A stretch of DNA of 64,000 bases from Pontibacter korlensis (GCF_000973725.1 NZ_CP009621.1:5077001-5141000), one strand, 5' to 3'; positions 8,295-15,821 are shown, counted from the stretch's first letter. A program made the numbers and translations. The notes: generated by a model from the sequence alone, not told the origin.

Positions 8295-8960
8295 TTAAAA
8301 CTGCTGCTCCTGCACTATTTGTCCATCCTTCATCACCAGCGTACGATCTGCCATGGTGGCAAGCTGCTCGTTATGCGTCACGATCACGAAAGTTTGATTA
8401 AACTCGCTACGGAGACGGAAGAAGATATCATGAAGCTCCTGCGCATTTTTAGAGTCAAGGTTACCGCTTGGCTCGTCAGCAAAAATAATTTTTGGAGAAT
8501 TGATAAGAGCGCGGGCCACGGCTGTTCGCTGCTGCTCACCACCCGACATCTCGGAAGGCTTGTGCTCGAAGCGGTGAGAAAGGTTTAGCATGGTTAGTAG
8601 TTCCTCTGCTTTCTGTCGTACTTCTTTCTCTGGCCGACCGGCAAGGAACCCTGGTAAACAAACGTTCTCTACTGCTGTAAACTCCGGCAACAGGTTATGG
8701 AACTGAAAAATAAAGCCAATGTGCCTGTTACGGAAGCGGGCCATATCAGCTGCATTCATTTTGGCAATGTTCTTATCATCAAACATTACCTCACCTGAAT
8801 CAGCTGTATCCAGCGTACCCAAAATGTGCAACAGCGTACTTTTACCAGCCCCGGAGGCTCCCACAATAGAAACTACTTCCCCTGCACCAATAGACAAGTC
8901 GATGCCCTTGAGCACTTCCAGCGAACCGTACTTTTTATGAATGTTTTTTACCTGCAGCAC
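8295..8960 (-). CDS. lolD: ABC transporter ATP-binding protein, LolD-like
   Basis: 221 residues, a stand-alone ABC ATPase. Walker A is GASGAGKST (34-42), the signature is MSGGEQQRTAVARAL, Walker B is IIFADEPSGNLD, and the switch His is in VIVTHNEQL. The sequence is of the MacB/LolD/FtsE subgroup (GTLDTADSGEV, FQFHNLLPEFTAVENV), which drives lipoprotein release from the inner membrane or mechanotransmission. The partner LolC/E-type permease is not next to it, which is common in Bacteroidota. The LolD name is therefore by similarity and not by context. Confidence 0.8.
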   Translation of the reverse strand: MLQVKNIHKKYGSLEVLKGIDLSIGAGEVVSIVGASGAGKSTLLHILGTLDTADSGEVMFDDKNIAKMNAADMARFRNRHIGFIFQFHNLLPEFTAVENVCLPGFLAGRPEKEVRQKAEELLTMLNLSHRFEHKPSEMSGGEQQRTAVARALINSPKIIFADEPSGNLDSKNAQELHDIFFRLRSEFNQTFVIVTHNEQLATMADRTLVMKDGQIVQEQQF

Positions 8961-9130
8961 TTTCTGTGAGTATAATTTGGCCTAGATAACGTAAGTTAAT
9001 CAGCCAAAGCTACAAAAATTTTGGGGTTGATGATTGCTTACGTCCTACACTTAAGCCTATTCTCTCATAAGTATAAGCAAAATAACACCGATTAACTGGT
9101 ACACGCTCCTCTGCGCAATTGAACTTACCG

Positions 9131-10192
9131 CTACTCCACCTCTTCTTCAGCAGCATTAACTGGCGAAGCTTCCAGCAAGCCCTTAACATATAGCTCATTG
9201 ACTACCACCATCAGCACAGCAAGTATAGGAGCAGCAAGTAACAACCCTAAACCTCCTTGCAGTATGCCTAACAATACCTGGAAGAACAAAAGAAGTGCCG
9301 GTGGCAGATCAACTGTTTTCTGGAAAATAAGTGGTGTGATAAGATAGCTTTCAACCAGCTGTATACCACCGTAGAGCAGAAATGCATAAAGCGCCATTTG
9401 GGGGCTAACCGTAAGGCCAACTAACACAGCAGGCACTCCTGCTATTAAAGGCCCGACATTAGGAATGAACGCCAGAAAAAAGCCAATCAGGGCGAGTGCA
9501 AAAGCTAAAGGCAGCCCAATCAGGTTATATCCTATAGCCAAGCTTACACCAATAATGGCCATTGCCGAAAGCATGCCCACTAACCAGGATTTCAGGGTAG
9601 TGTAGCTCTTATCAAGCACCTCCCTGATATGTACGCGATGGCGCACCGGGAAAAGTTTGGATAAACCCACTGTGTACAGCGATGGATTTGCAGCCAGAAA
9701 AAGAGCTGAAATGATCACAATGGCAAAGTCAGCCAGAAAGCTCAGGGTGGATGAGAACATCCCGGATACCTTAGAAAGCAAAGCATCCTGTTTGGGCACC
9801 ACTTCGCTCATATCATTGGGCACCTGCTGCATTAGCTTTTCGCCCCAACCAAACTGGGTAAGCCAGTGCTGTACCTGCGACACAGCCTGCGGAACCGTCT
9901 GCCGCATTTCCTTTACCTGCTGCCCTACGGTAGGTGCAATAAGCCAGAAAGCAACAAAAATCACCCCAAAGAATAAAAGCACAGCCAGTAAGAGGCTAAG
10001 TCCTCTTTTCAGATGCAGTTTATCAGTAATCCAATCTGCCATGCCACAGTATAGAACGGCCAGCAGGATAGACGCGAAAATGAGCAGGAAAAAGTAAGCA
10101 TGCCACCCTAGCAGGTAGAAAGCAGTCAGGACTGACAGAACAATGAGCGCAGCTATTGCTACACGCTTGGCATATAAGTAAACATTAAGCAT
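9131..10192 (-). CDS. AI-2E family transporter (PerM/YdgG-like permease)
   Basis: 353 residues with about eight membrane segments: a pair near residues 12-45, one at 65-88, and a cluster from about 145 to the C-terminus. The conserved block FLAFIPNVGPLIAGVPAVLV and the late GGIQLVESYLITPLIF are the signature of the AI-2E/PerM family. Some members export small molecules or act as Na+/H+ antiporters, so quorum-signal transport should not be assumed. It is divergent from sucC, with 179 bases between the starts. Confidence 0.85.
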   Translation of the reverse strand: MLNVYLYAKRVAIAALIVLSVLTAFYLLGWHAYFFLLIFASILLAVLYCGMADWITDKLHLKRGLSLLLAVLLFFGVIFVAFWLIAPTVGQQVKEMRQTVPQAVSQVQHWLTQFGWGEKLMQQVPNDMSEVVPKQDALLSKVSGMFSSTLSFLADFAIVIISALFLAANPSLYTVGLSKLFPVRHRVHIREVLDKSYTTLKSWLVGMLSAMAIIGVSLAIGYNLIGLPLAFALALIGFFLAFIPNVGPLIAGVPAVLVGLTVSPQMALYAFLLYGGIQLVESYLITPLIFQKTVDLPPALLLFFQVLLGILQGGLGLLLAAPILAVLMVVVNELYVKGLLEASPVNAAEEEVE

Positions 10193-10318
10193 TAGTCTCT
10201 TAGGTTTGTATCATAGATGAGGCTTATTGAGTATACCCTGATACTGAGATAAGACTTTGCTCGTTGCAAAGGTACCTCGCAGTACAACACGGTCGGAAAT
10301 ATTTTAAAAACGCATTAC

Positions 10319-10349
10319 TTGAATTTAAGGCGTGAAAGGCTTACTTTCG
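10319..10349 (+). promoter_or_regulatory. Promoter of sucC (TTG, 20 bases, TACTTTCG)
   Basis: TTG at 10319-10321 and TACTTTCG at 10342-10349 are 20 bases apart, close to the Bacteroidota -33/-7 layout with one deviation (C for T) in the -7 box. The predicted leader before the ATG at 10372 is about 18 bases. Confidence 0.55.
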
Positions 10350-10371
10350 TGCGTCCATTAAAACTGAAAGC

Positions 10372-11568
10372 ATGAACATACACGAATATCAGGCTAAAGA
10401 AATTTTAAAAAGCTACGGTGTACGTATCCAAGAGGGTATCGTGGCTGAGACACCAGAGCAGGCTGTAGCTGCTGCCAAGAAACTGACAGAAGAGACAGGC
10501 ACAGGCTGGCACGTTATCAAGGCACAGATCCATGCTGGTGGCCGTGGTAAAGGTGGCGGTGTGAAACTGGCTAAAAACCTGGACCAGGTAAAAGAGCTAG
10601 CTGACCAGATTTTGGGTATGACACTGGTTACGCACCAGACAGGCCCGGAAGGCAAGCTGGTACAAAAAGTACTTGTTGCGCAGGACGTATACTATCCTGG
10701 CGACTCTGAGCCAAAAGAGTACTACCTGAGCATCCTGTTGGATCGTGCTAAAGGTATGAACGTGATCATGGCCTCTACCGAAGGTGGTATGGACATTGAG
10801 GAGGTAGCTGAAAAGTCTCCGGAGAAGATCATCAAAGAGTGGATTGATCCTGCTGTTGGCTTGCAAGGCTTCCAGGCTCGTAAAATTGCTTTCGCTTTCG
10901 GTTTAGAAGGTGAGGCTTTCAAAGAAATGGTGAAGTTCGTTTCCAACCTGTACAAAGCGTACCTGGAAACAGACTCTTCTATGTTCGAAATTAACCCTGT
11001 GCTGAAGACTTCAGACAACAAGATTTTGGCAGTTGACGCGAAGGTGAACCTGGATGATAACGCCCTGTACCGCCACAAGAACCTGGCTGCAATGCGTGAC
11101 CTTTCTGAAGAAGATCCGTTGGAGGTTGAAGCTGGCGAATACCACCTGAACTATGTAAAGCTTGACGGTAACGTTGGCTGTATGGTGAACGGTGCAGGTC
11201 TTGCTATGGCAACCATGGACATCATCAAGCTTTCTGGCGGTGAGCCTGCTAACTTCCTTGACGTAGGTGGTGGAGCAAACGCTCAGACTGTAGAGGCTGG
11301 TTTCCGCATCATTCTGAAAGACCCTAACGTTAAAGCGATCCTGATCAACATCTTTGGTGGTATCGTGCGTTGCGATAGAGTTGCTAACGGTGTGGTTGAG
11401 GCTTATAAGAACATCGGCGATATCAACGTTCCTATTATCGTGCGTCTTCAAGGTACAAACGCTGAAGAAGGAGCTCGTATCATTGATGAGTCTGGCCTGA
11501 AAGTATACTCTGCAGTAGTTCTGAAAGAGGCTGCTGAGAAAGTAAAGCAGGTTCTGGCTCAAGCTTAG
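10372..11568 (+). CDS. sucC: Succinyl-CoA ligase (ADP-forming) subunit beta
   Basis: 398 residues, the normal length for SucC. It forms the ATP-grasp subunit of succinyl-CoA synthetase in the TCA cycle, making ATP (or GTP) from succinyl-CoA with the alpha subunit SucD. The start MNIHEYQAKEILKSYGV is the family signature; AQIHAGGRGKGGGVK is the nucleotide-binding loop, FEINPVL and DAKVNLDDNALYRH form the metal and nucleotide sites, and FLDVGGGANAQTVEAGF and INIFGGIVRCD form the ligase domain contacting the alpha subunit. sucD is not adjacent, and a strong terminator follows at once, so this is a single-gene transcript. Confidence 0.97.
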   Translation: MNIHEYQAKEILKSYGVRIQEGIVAETPEQAVAAAKKLTEETGTGWHVIKAQIHAGGRGKGGGVKLAKNLDQVKELADQILGMTLVTHQTGPEGKLVQKVLVAQDVYYPGDSEPKEYYLSILLDRAKGMNVIMASTEGGMDIEEVAEKSPEKIIKEWIDPAVGLQGFQARKIAFAFGLEGEAFKEMVKFVSNLYKAYLETDSSMFEINPVLKTSDNKILAVDAKVNLDDNALYRHKNLAAMRDLSEEDPLEVEAGEYHLNYVKLDGNVGCMVNGAGLAMATMDIIKLSGGEPANFLDVGGGANAQTVEAGFRIILKDPNVKAILINIFGGIVRCDRVANGVVEAYKNIGDINVPIIVRLQGTNAEEGARIIDESGLKVYSAVVLKEAAEKVKQVLAQA

Positions 11569-11580
11569 TACAACAGCATA

Positions 11581-11635
11581 AGCTATAAAACAAGAAAGGC
11601 TGCCAGCAATTGGCAGCCTTTCTTGTTTTATAGCT
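11581..11635. terminator. Perfect 25-bp stem terminator after sucC
   Basis: The arms 11581-11605 and 11611-11635 are exact reverse complements across a 5-base loop (GCAAT). The core TGCCA...TGGCA is flanked by A- and T-rich outer parts, so it can act in both directions between sucC and ohr, whose 3' ends face each other. Confidence 0.9.
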
Positions 11636-11674
11636 TCAGGTTATAGAAGTATAAACTTGCTTCTATACTGTTAT

Positions 11675-12091
11675 TTATACTACCTCTAGTTCTACATCTA
11701 CATTACCGCGAGTGCCAACAGAGTATGGGCAAATCTGGTGGGCCTCATCAACCATCTGTTTCGCCTTCTCCTTATCCACACCTTTCAGATTGACAGCAAG
11801 CTTTACGCTTAAGGCATATGCACCATCGTCGTTCTTATTTAAGTCTACATGTGCAGTAACTGTAGATTCAGGGTTCAGGCGCTCTCGGTGCTTACCGGCA
11901 ACTACCAATAAAGCACTTTGAAAACAGGCAGCATACCCTGCGGCAAAAAGCTGCTCCGGGTTAGTCGCTCCTCCTTGCCCTCCCACACCTTCAGGCAGAG
12001 CCAGTTTCATATCAATTATTCCGTCTGATGATCTCACCTGGCCATGACGGCCTCCTGTGGCAGTTACCTCTGCCGTATACAGTTTTTCCAT
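11675..12091 (-). CDS. ohr: Organic hydroperoxide resistance protein (Ohr/OsmC family)
   Basis: 138 residues. Ohr is a thiol peroxidase that reduces organic hydroperoxides using two Cys residues and usually lipoylated partners. The first Cys is in AAGYAACFQSALLVVAG (about residue 56) and the second in HQICPYSVGTRGNVDV (about 122), with the conserved Arg in SSDGIIDMKLALPE-GVGG region and the NPEQLFAAGY motif. These mark the Ohr branch and not OsmC proper. No OhrR-type regulator is next to it. It faces sucC, sharing the terminator between them. Confidence 0.92.
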   Translation of the reverse strand: MEKLYTAEVTATGGRHGQVRSSDGIIDMKLALPEGVGGQGGATNPEQLFAAGYAACFQSALLVVAGKHRERLNPESTVTAHVDLNKNDDGAYALSVKLAVNLKGVDKEKAKQMVDEAHQICPYSVGTRGNVDVELEVV

Positions 12092-12203
12092 AGTAATCAG
12101 GTATTTAAGTTTGTTCCTATAGATGATTTAACTGCATCTTTGCTGCTAATGTTTTTATGGCATAAATTAAAGTACTTCACACTCATATTTTTGATGCCAG
12201 ATA

Positions 12204-12235
12204 TTTCGTTTTTCTGCGCGCACTTGCTATTTTTG
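12204..12235 (+). promoter_or_regulatory. Promoter of tRNA-Arg (TTTCG, 19 bases, TATTTTTG)
   Basis: TATTTTTG (12228-12235) fits TAnnTTTG and ends nine bases before the first base of the tRNA. TTTCG at 12204-12208 sits 19 bases further up in the -33 position. The primary transcript would begin about five bases before the tRNA. Confidence 0.55.
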
Positions 12236-12244
12236 CAAACCATT

Positions 12245-12318
12245 GCACCCGTAGTTCAACTGGATAGAATATCGGATTTCGGCTCCGAGGGTTAGGGGTT
12301 CGAATCCTCTCGGGTGCA
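12245..12318 (+). tRNA. tRNA-Arg (anticodon TCG)
   Basis: Complete cloverleaf of 74 nt. The acceptor arm is GCACCCG/CGGGTGC, the D-arm region contains GTTCAACTGGATAGAAT, the anticodon stem is TCGGA/TCCGA around the loop TTTCGGC (anticodon TCG), and the T-arm is AGGGG TTCGAAT CCTCT. The discriminator is A and CCA is not encoded. The accessory region starts directly after this gene, as is common when elements integrate at tRNA 3' ends. Confidence 0.93.
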
Positions 12319-12334
12319 CAAGTACAATTTAAGT

Positions 12335-12369
12335 CGCCAGCTACTGCAGAAGTGGCTGGCGTTTTTTTT
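12335..12369 (+). terminator. Terminator after tRNA-Arg
   Basis: Arms 12335-12345 and 12351-12361 pair over 11 positions with one G-T type pair, followed by eight T (12362-12369). Confidence 0.8.
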
Positions 12370-12846
12370 GTTGCCATACTGGCATAAATAAGCGATTTAA
12401 CCATAAGACATCACTTCAGCCCGCCCCTTCCATAAATTAGTATATTTATATTTTTCTTACTAATATCAAACCTTCTGCCCCCTTTTCTAGTGATTCTGCG
12501 TGTCACGAAGAATGTGCCTTGATCAGGAATTGCTGATCTTTATACAGCATCTGGCGTGTAATAGTGATGGGTACAGGCACCCCGGGCGCTCTATTAACTA
12601 TATGCCGCTCATGTACCAAATAGGAACGTGAAGAGAGGAACGTGTACCACCGCGGTACATGTACTATGATTCATGTACCAGAATTGCCACTTATGTCTCA
12701 TGTTGTATCTACGCAATGAAATTAGCACCCGGCATATCCTACGACAGCCACCAACCCCTTCTTGCTTCACAACAAGAGTCTAATTAATTTAGTATATTTG
12801 TGAAGGGCGTATCTTAAGCTGCCTTGTGTAGAGTTAACTGAGTATC
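12370..12846. other. Non-coding accessory stretch with clustered GTAC repeats
   Basis: No gene recognised. CATGTAC occurs at 12610, 12658 and 12672; GTACC/GGTAC forms an inverted repeat at 12644-12648 and 12654-12658; and GGAACGTG is repeated at 12623 and 12637. A TATATTTG box (12793-12800) lies before the next small gene and is a likely -7 promoter element for it. Confidence 0.5.
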
Positions 12847-13044
12847 ATGCGCTTACAAGCTGTCGTACGAAAAGGCCATATAAAGGAGATCGATGAGCGG
12901 AAGGACCTGCTTTACTGGCTCGACCGCTCCCCAAGGGAGCGAATGGAAGCAGTGACCTTCATTATCTCACAGTACCTCAAGCCCGGGCAAAGGATGGACA
13001 AAACCGCTGTGACCAGAAGAAAGCTCTCTCCTGATATTGACTAG
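12847..13044 (+). CDS. Small antitoxin-like protein preceding a nucleotidyltransferase remnant
   Basis: 65 residues, MRLQAVVRKGHIKEIDERKD followed by LLYWLDRSPRERMEAVTFI. This pattern (basic strand, then YWLxRxPxERxxAVxFL) resembles small proteins I recall as encoded directly before minimal nucleotidyltransferase (DUF6036-type) genes, a probable toxin-antitoxin or regulatory pair. A truncated version of that partner overlaps its 3' end (13037-13129), which supports the call. With the partner lost, this gene is probably a relic. The promoter box TATATTTG is at 12793-12800. Confidence 0.5.
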   Translation: MRLQAVVRKGHIKEIDERKDLLYWLDRSPRERMEAVTFIISQYLKPGQRMDKTAVTRRKLSPDID

Positions 13045-13129
13045 CGACTTTGAAAAGTTCATCAGCCTGCCGAACAAGTGGGGCATAGAGTTCATGGCAG
13101 GGGAGGCTACTCTCTTGCCCTTTGTCTAG
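13037..13129 (+). pseudogene. Truncated remnant of a minimal nucleotidyltransferase gene
   Basis: A 30-codon frame beginning at TTG 13037, overlapping the stop of the previous gene, reads LTSDFEKFISLPNKWGIEFM before a stop at 13127-13129. This matches the typical N-terminus of minimal nucleotidyltransferases (DFxxFIxLLNKxGVEYLVVGG), but the GGYALAxHG catalytic strand and everything after it are missing. The short overlap with the upstream gene is the arrangement of the intact pair. It is too short to fold and is best read as the leftover of a deletion. Confidence 0.5.
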
Positions 13130-13203
13130 CCTCTATAAGTCGAATCAACTGCCTGCCACAGCATCACACTTATAATAGTGTAGCTTCCCCACTGCCTGCT
13201 TAG

Positions 13204-13343
13204 TATACCTTATCAGTTATAAACCCTGTCTTCTACTCCTATTTTATACCTTATCGGGTATATTAAATGCTTAATTAAATTATTTTATACCCGATAAGGT
13301 ATAAGATTATATTTTGAGTTACCTTTATACCCGATAAGGTATA
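13204..13343. promoter_or_regulatory. Four phased operator-like palindromes before hipB
   Basis: TATACC-N6-GGTATA sites: 13245-13262 (reverse orientation of the asymmetric centre), 13286-13303 and 13326-13343, plus a degenerate copy at 13204-13221 that matches 16 of 18 positions of the first. Starts are 41, 41 and 40 bp apart, i.e. close to four helical turns. HipB of E. coli binds repeated TATCC-N8-GGATA operators before hipBA, so these are most likely autoregulatory sites of this HipB. A possible -7 box (TTATATTTTG, 13307-13316) lies between the last two sites, where bound repressor would block it. Confidence 0.8.
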
Positions 13344-13347
13344 AAGC

Positions 13348-13560
13348 ATGTCACTACACGAATTTGTAAAGGAGCGGCGGAGAGCAGCCGGGCTCACCCA
13401 GCCCGAGCTGGCAGCAAAGGCTGGGGTGGGTCTCCGCTTCGTGCGCGACCTGGAGCAGGGGAAGGAGAGCCTGCGCCTGGACAAGGTGAACCAGGTGCTG
13501 CAGCTCTTTGGCCATCAGGTCGGCGCATTGCCTATCAACCGAATCGAATTGCTCCGATGA
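13348..13560 (+). CDS. hipB: HipB-like antitoxin/repressor (XRE family)
   Basis: 70 residues with a Cro/C1-type helix-turn-helix over most of the length (VKERRRAAGLTQPELAAKAG, then VGLRFVRDLEQGKESLRLDK). This is the Y4mF/HipB type that pairs with HipA kinases. The start ATG is four bases after the last operator. Its TGA overlaps the ATG of hipS, so the two are translationally coupled. It should repress its own operon through the four upstream palindromes. Base composition is GC-rich compared with the flanking core genes, in keeping with transfer. Confidence 0.85.
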   Translation: MSLHEFVKERRRAAGLTQPELAAKAGVGLRFVRDLEQGKESLRLDKVNQVLQLFGHQVGALPINRIELLR

Positions 13561-13889
13561 GAAAGGCAGAAATCATATACCAGGACAAAACGGCCGGCTG
13601 GCTCACACAGGATGAAACCGGGTTCCATTTCACCTATGACACGGCCTACCTCCGGTCAAAAAACCCGGAACCCGTCAGCCTGACCCTTCCCCTGCAGGAG
13701 CAACCCTACACCGACCGGGTGCTGTTCCCTTTCTTCGACGGGCTGATACCAGAGGGCTGGCTGCTGGACATAGCCGAAAAGAACTGGAAATTGAACCCAA
13801 GAGACCGGATGGGGCTGCTTCTGGCCTGCTGCAAGGACTGCATTGGTGCCGTAAGCATTCACCCTGTGGCAGAGGAGGATAACCCATGA
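13557..13889 (+). CDS. hipS: HipS-like protein (stand-alone HipA N-terminal domain)
   Basis: 110 residues covering only the N-subdomain-1 of HipA: MRKAEIIYQDKTAGWLTQDE, then PVSLTLPLQEQPY and LFPFFDGLIPEGWLLDIAEK. In the tripartite hipBST systems this domain is a separate gene and HipS, not HipB, neutralises the HipT kinase. The gene overlaps hipB and hipT by four bases each (ATGA on both sides), the classic operon layout. The frame is intact. Whether it still has a functional partner is doubtful because hipT is frameshifted. Confidence 0.8.
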   Translation: MRKAEIIYQDKTAGWLTQDETGFHFTYDTAYLRSKNPEPVSLTLPLQEQPYTDRVLFPFFDGLIPEGWLLDIAEKNWKLNPRDRMGLLLACCKDCIGAVSIHPVAEEDNP

Positions 13890-14832
13890 ACAGATGCTTG
13901 TACTGTTACCGGCCCTTGCCGGGAAATGAAGCAGACTTCCATCCGGCCTGTAGCAAAAAACTCTTTGGCCAGGCTACCCCTCCCCTCCTGCCTTACACAG
14001 AAGAACAGATGGAGGAGCTGGCAAAGCAGACAATACGAAGCCAGGTTGCAGTGACCGGCGTGCAGCCCCCAAGCTCTCGCTGGAACTGGCCCCCGCAGAG
14101 AGAGAAGGAGAGCCAAAGCGCCTCACGATCGTAGGGTTGTGGGGAGGCTATATCTTAAAGCCACCAAGCCAGCACTACAGGGAGCTGCCGGAGGTGGAGG
14201 ACCTGACGATGCACTTGGCCGCGATCGCAGGCATCGCAGTGGTGCCGCACAGCCTGATCCGCCTGCAGTCGGGCAGCCTGGCCTACATCACCAGGCGCAT
14301 TGACCGCACCCGGCAGGGCAAGCTGCACATGGAGGACATGTGCCAACTCACAGAGCGGCTCACAGAGGATAAGTACCGGGGCTCCTATGAGCAAATTGCA
14401 AAGGCCATTCTCAGGTACTCGGCCAACCCGGGTCTGGATGCGGTTAACTTCTACGAGCAGGTCCTGTTCTCTTTCCTGACGGGTAATACCGATATGCACC
14501 TGAAAAACTTTTCCCTGCTTCACCAACCCGGACTGGGCCCGGTGCTTGCCCCTGCCTATGATTTAGTGGCAACGGCGCTTGTGAACCCGGCAGACGATGA
14601 GGACCTGGCGCTGGTGCTCAACGGCAACAAGAAGAGAATCAACCGTAAGGATTTCAATGCAGCTTTTAGCACCTCTATGCTCAGCGAAAAGCAGCAGGAG
14701 AACATTTTCGGAAAGATGAGGAGAGCAAAGCAAAAATGGCTTGCCTTTATTGAACTCAGCTTCTTGAGTCGGGATCTTAAGTCCGACTACAAAGCTGTGC
14801 TGCAGGAGCGGTTTTACAGGCTGGGGCTCTAA
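13886..14832 (+). pseudogene. hipT: hipT-like Ser/Thr kinase toxin gene with a frameshift
   Basis: Two frames that together make one HipA/HipT-type kinase. The first, from ATG 13886, has a Cys-rich start (NRCLYCYRPLPGNEADFHPA, then CSKKLFG) and EEQMEELAKQTIRSQVAVTG. After VQP the frame is lost at a run of five C (14066-14070) and stops at 14134. Reading one base back restores KLSLELAP and LTIVGLWGGYILKPP (nucleotide loop), which then continues without interruption to 14832 with the catalytic loop NTDMHLKNFSLL and the metal-binding APAYDLVAT. The family motif here is usually GVQPKLSL, so two extra C (or a -1 slip) explain the break. No good internal start lies before the Gly-loop, so the second frame alone would not give a full kinase. 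Confidence 0.8.
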
Positions 14833-15547
14833 GAATGATCTGATAAGGGAAGAAGTTCACAGACAAGACAAGTCAACTCAACAGGAGGCTCTATAATCAA
14901 GGCACAGCACGGACAGCACTACCTATACAGTGGCTGGACGCTGCCCCTAGACGCTCAATACCCTCAAATCCTCCATGAAATGGTACGAAATTCGTCCCCC
15001 CGAGAGCACGTTTAGAAGAAAGCCTTACTGAAAAGTAGGGCTTTTTTGTTTTAGGACTGTTTTAGCACCTCGTTTTGAGGCTTTGAGCTGGAATCTTGTA
15101 CTTTTTTGCGGATCAAAGTAGCATCCTTAATTCAGAGAAACATCAAGCACCTCTGTCTAAGAACAGCCTACCAGCATATATTTCAGCTTTGAGTAGGCTT
15201 CAGCAACTCAGGAGACGAACAAAGCACTCACTCCTATCGCTTTCTGCCCACGCACAAAATTTACGAGTAAATGCCAAAGAAAGCCCTGGCACTCATATCT
15301 TTGGCAGTATAAGCGGATGTGCAATTTTATCAGGCTCTTAAACGTAAGCTAACAGAAAGGGAAGGAGAAAGCCCTTGCACTAGACACTTTGATGATGTCG
15401 CCCCCAAGCAAGCCCTTCCCTTTCTCTTCATCTTAAAAGCCTGGACAGTACCTAGAGGCTGCCCCATCCGCAGGCATGACCTGGTATCAGACGTGAGTGT
15501 AGGCCCGGAAGATGAATGTTTTTTGTCCACTTTAGTCCCTTTCAGCT
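14833..15547. other. 715-bp stretch without a recognisable gene, with one terminator
   Basis: Short frames here have no family resemblance. A tRNA-like 3' end may be present near 14974-15002 (GGTACGAA ... CCGAGAGCAC), followed by the hairpin at 15020-15043. The rest up to the IS110-like fragment is unassigned and looks like decayed DNA. Confidence 0.4.
15020..15047 (+). terminator. Intrinsic terminator downstream of the hip locus
   Basis: Stem AAGCCTTACT (15020-15029) with AGTAGGGCTT (15034-15043), one G-T pair, tetraloop GAAA, then a T-run to 15047. Confidence 0.75.
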
Positions 15548-15607
15548 ATGAAGAATTTACTCTGTCAGAACCTGGGCGCCGATGTGGGCAAAGACGCCCT
15601 GGATGTG
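15548..15607 (+). pseudogene. Possible IS110-type transposase N-terminal fragment
   Basis: From ATG 15548 the frame begins MKNLLCQNLGADVGKDALDV and then loses resemblance. IS110/IS1111 transposases start with a short leader and (I/V)GxDVxKxxLDV, where the Asp is the first catalytic residue of the DEDD RuvC-like domain. Only about 20 codons match, so this is at best a scar. Confidence 0.35.
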
Positions 15608-15665
15608 GTGCGACATCCCTTCACTTTTGTTGGGTTTGATCTTACCCTATGTTCTACCGCCTGCA

Positions 15666-15821
15666 CTTGCCGGCTGTTACCTTTGCTGCAGCAAACATGC
15701 CCTGCACCGGGATGCGTCAGCAGCTAGTAATATAAGAAATAAGGCGGTCGGGCAGACCGTTTCAGCTTGGGAGATATACGGTCGCAGTAGCCAGGTAGCC
15801 CAAGAATCCAACCTGCTTTAG
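15666..15821 (+). pseudogene. C-terminal fragment of an IS200/IS605-family TnpB
   Basis: The frame encodes CSKHALHRDASAASNIRNKA followed by VGQTVSA and ends at 15821. HRDxxAAxNI is the last catalytic motif of TnpB/Cas12f-like RuvC nucleases, directly after the zinc ribbon, whose second CxxC is only partly visible (CYLCCSKH). Everything before it, including the other RuvC motifs and the ribbon start, is missing or unrecognisable. In intact elements the guide RNA (omega RNA) scaffold overlaps this 3' end, so a relic of it may extend to about 15900. Confidence 0.65.

Noticed and set aside
12335..12369. Considered as part of a CRISPR-like repeat
   Set aside because: Only one copy; a terminator hairpin with T-run explains it. 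No CRISPR array or cas genes were seen anywhere in the window.
12183..12404. Minus-strand frame containing APERIRTPNPRSRNPIF
   Set aside because: Reverse reading of the tRNA-Arg gene and its flanks; not a protein.
14137..14832. Second half of hipT as an independent gene starting at TTG 14137
   Set aside because: The TTG lies inside the ATP-binding loop region and the upstream part continues in the shifted frame; a single frameshifted gene fits better.
15096..15341. 81-codon frame in the accessory stretch
   Set aside because: No family resemblance, poor composition and lies in decayed DNA between IS relics.
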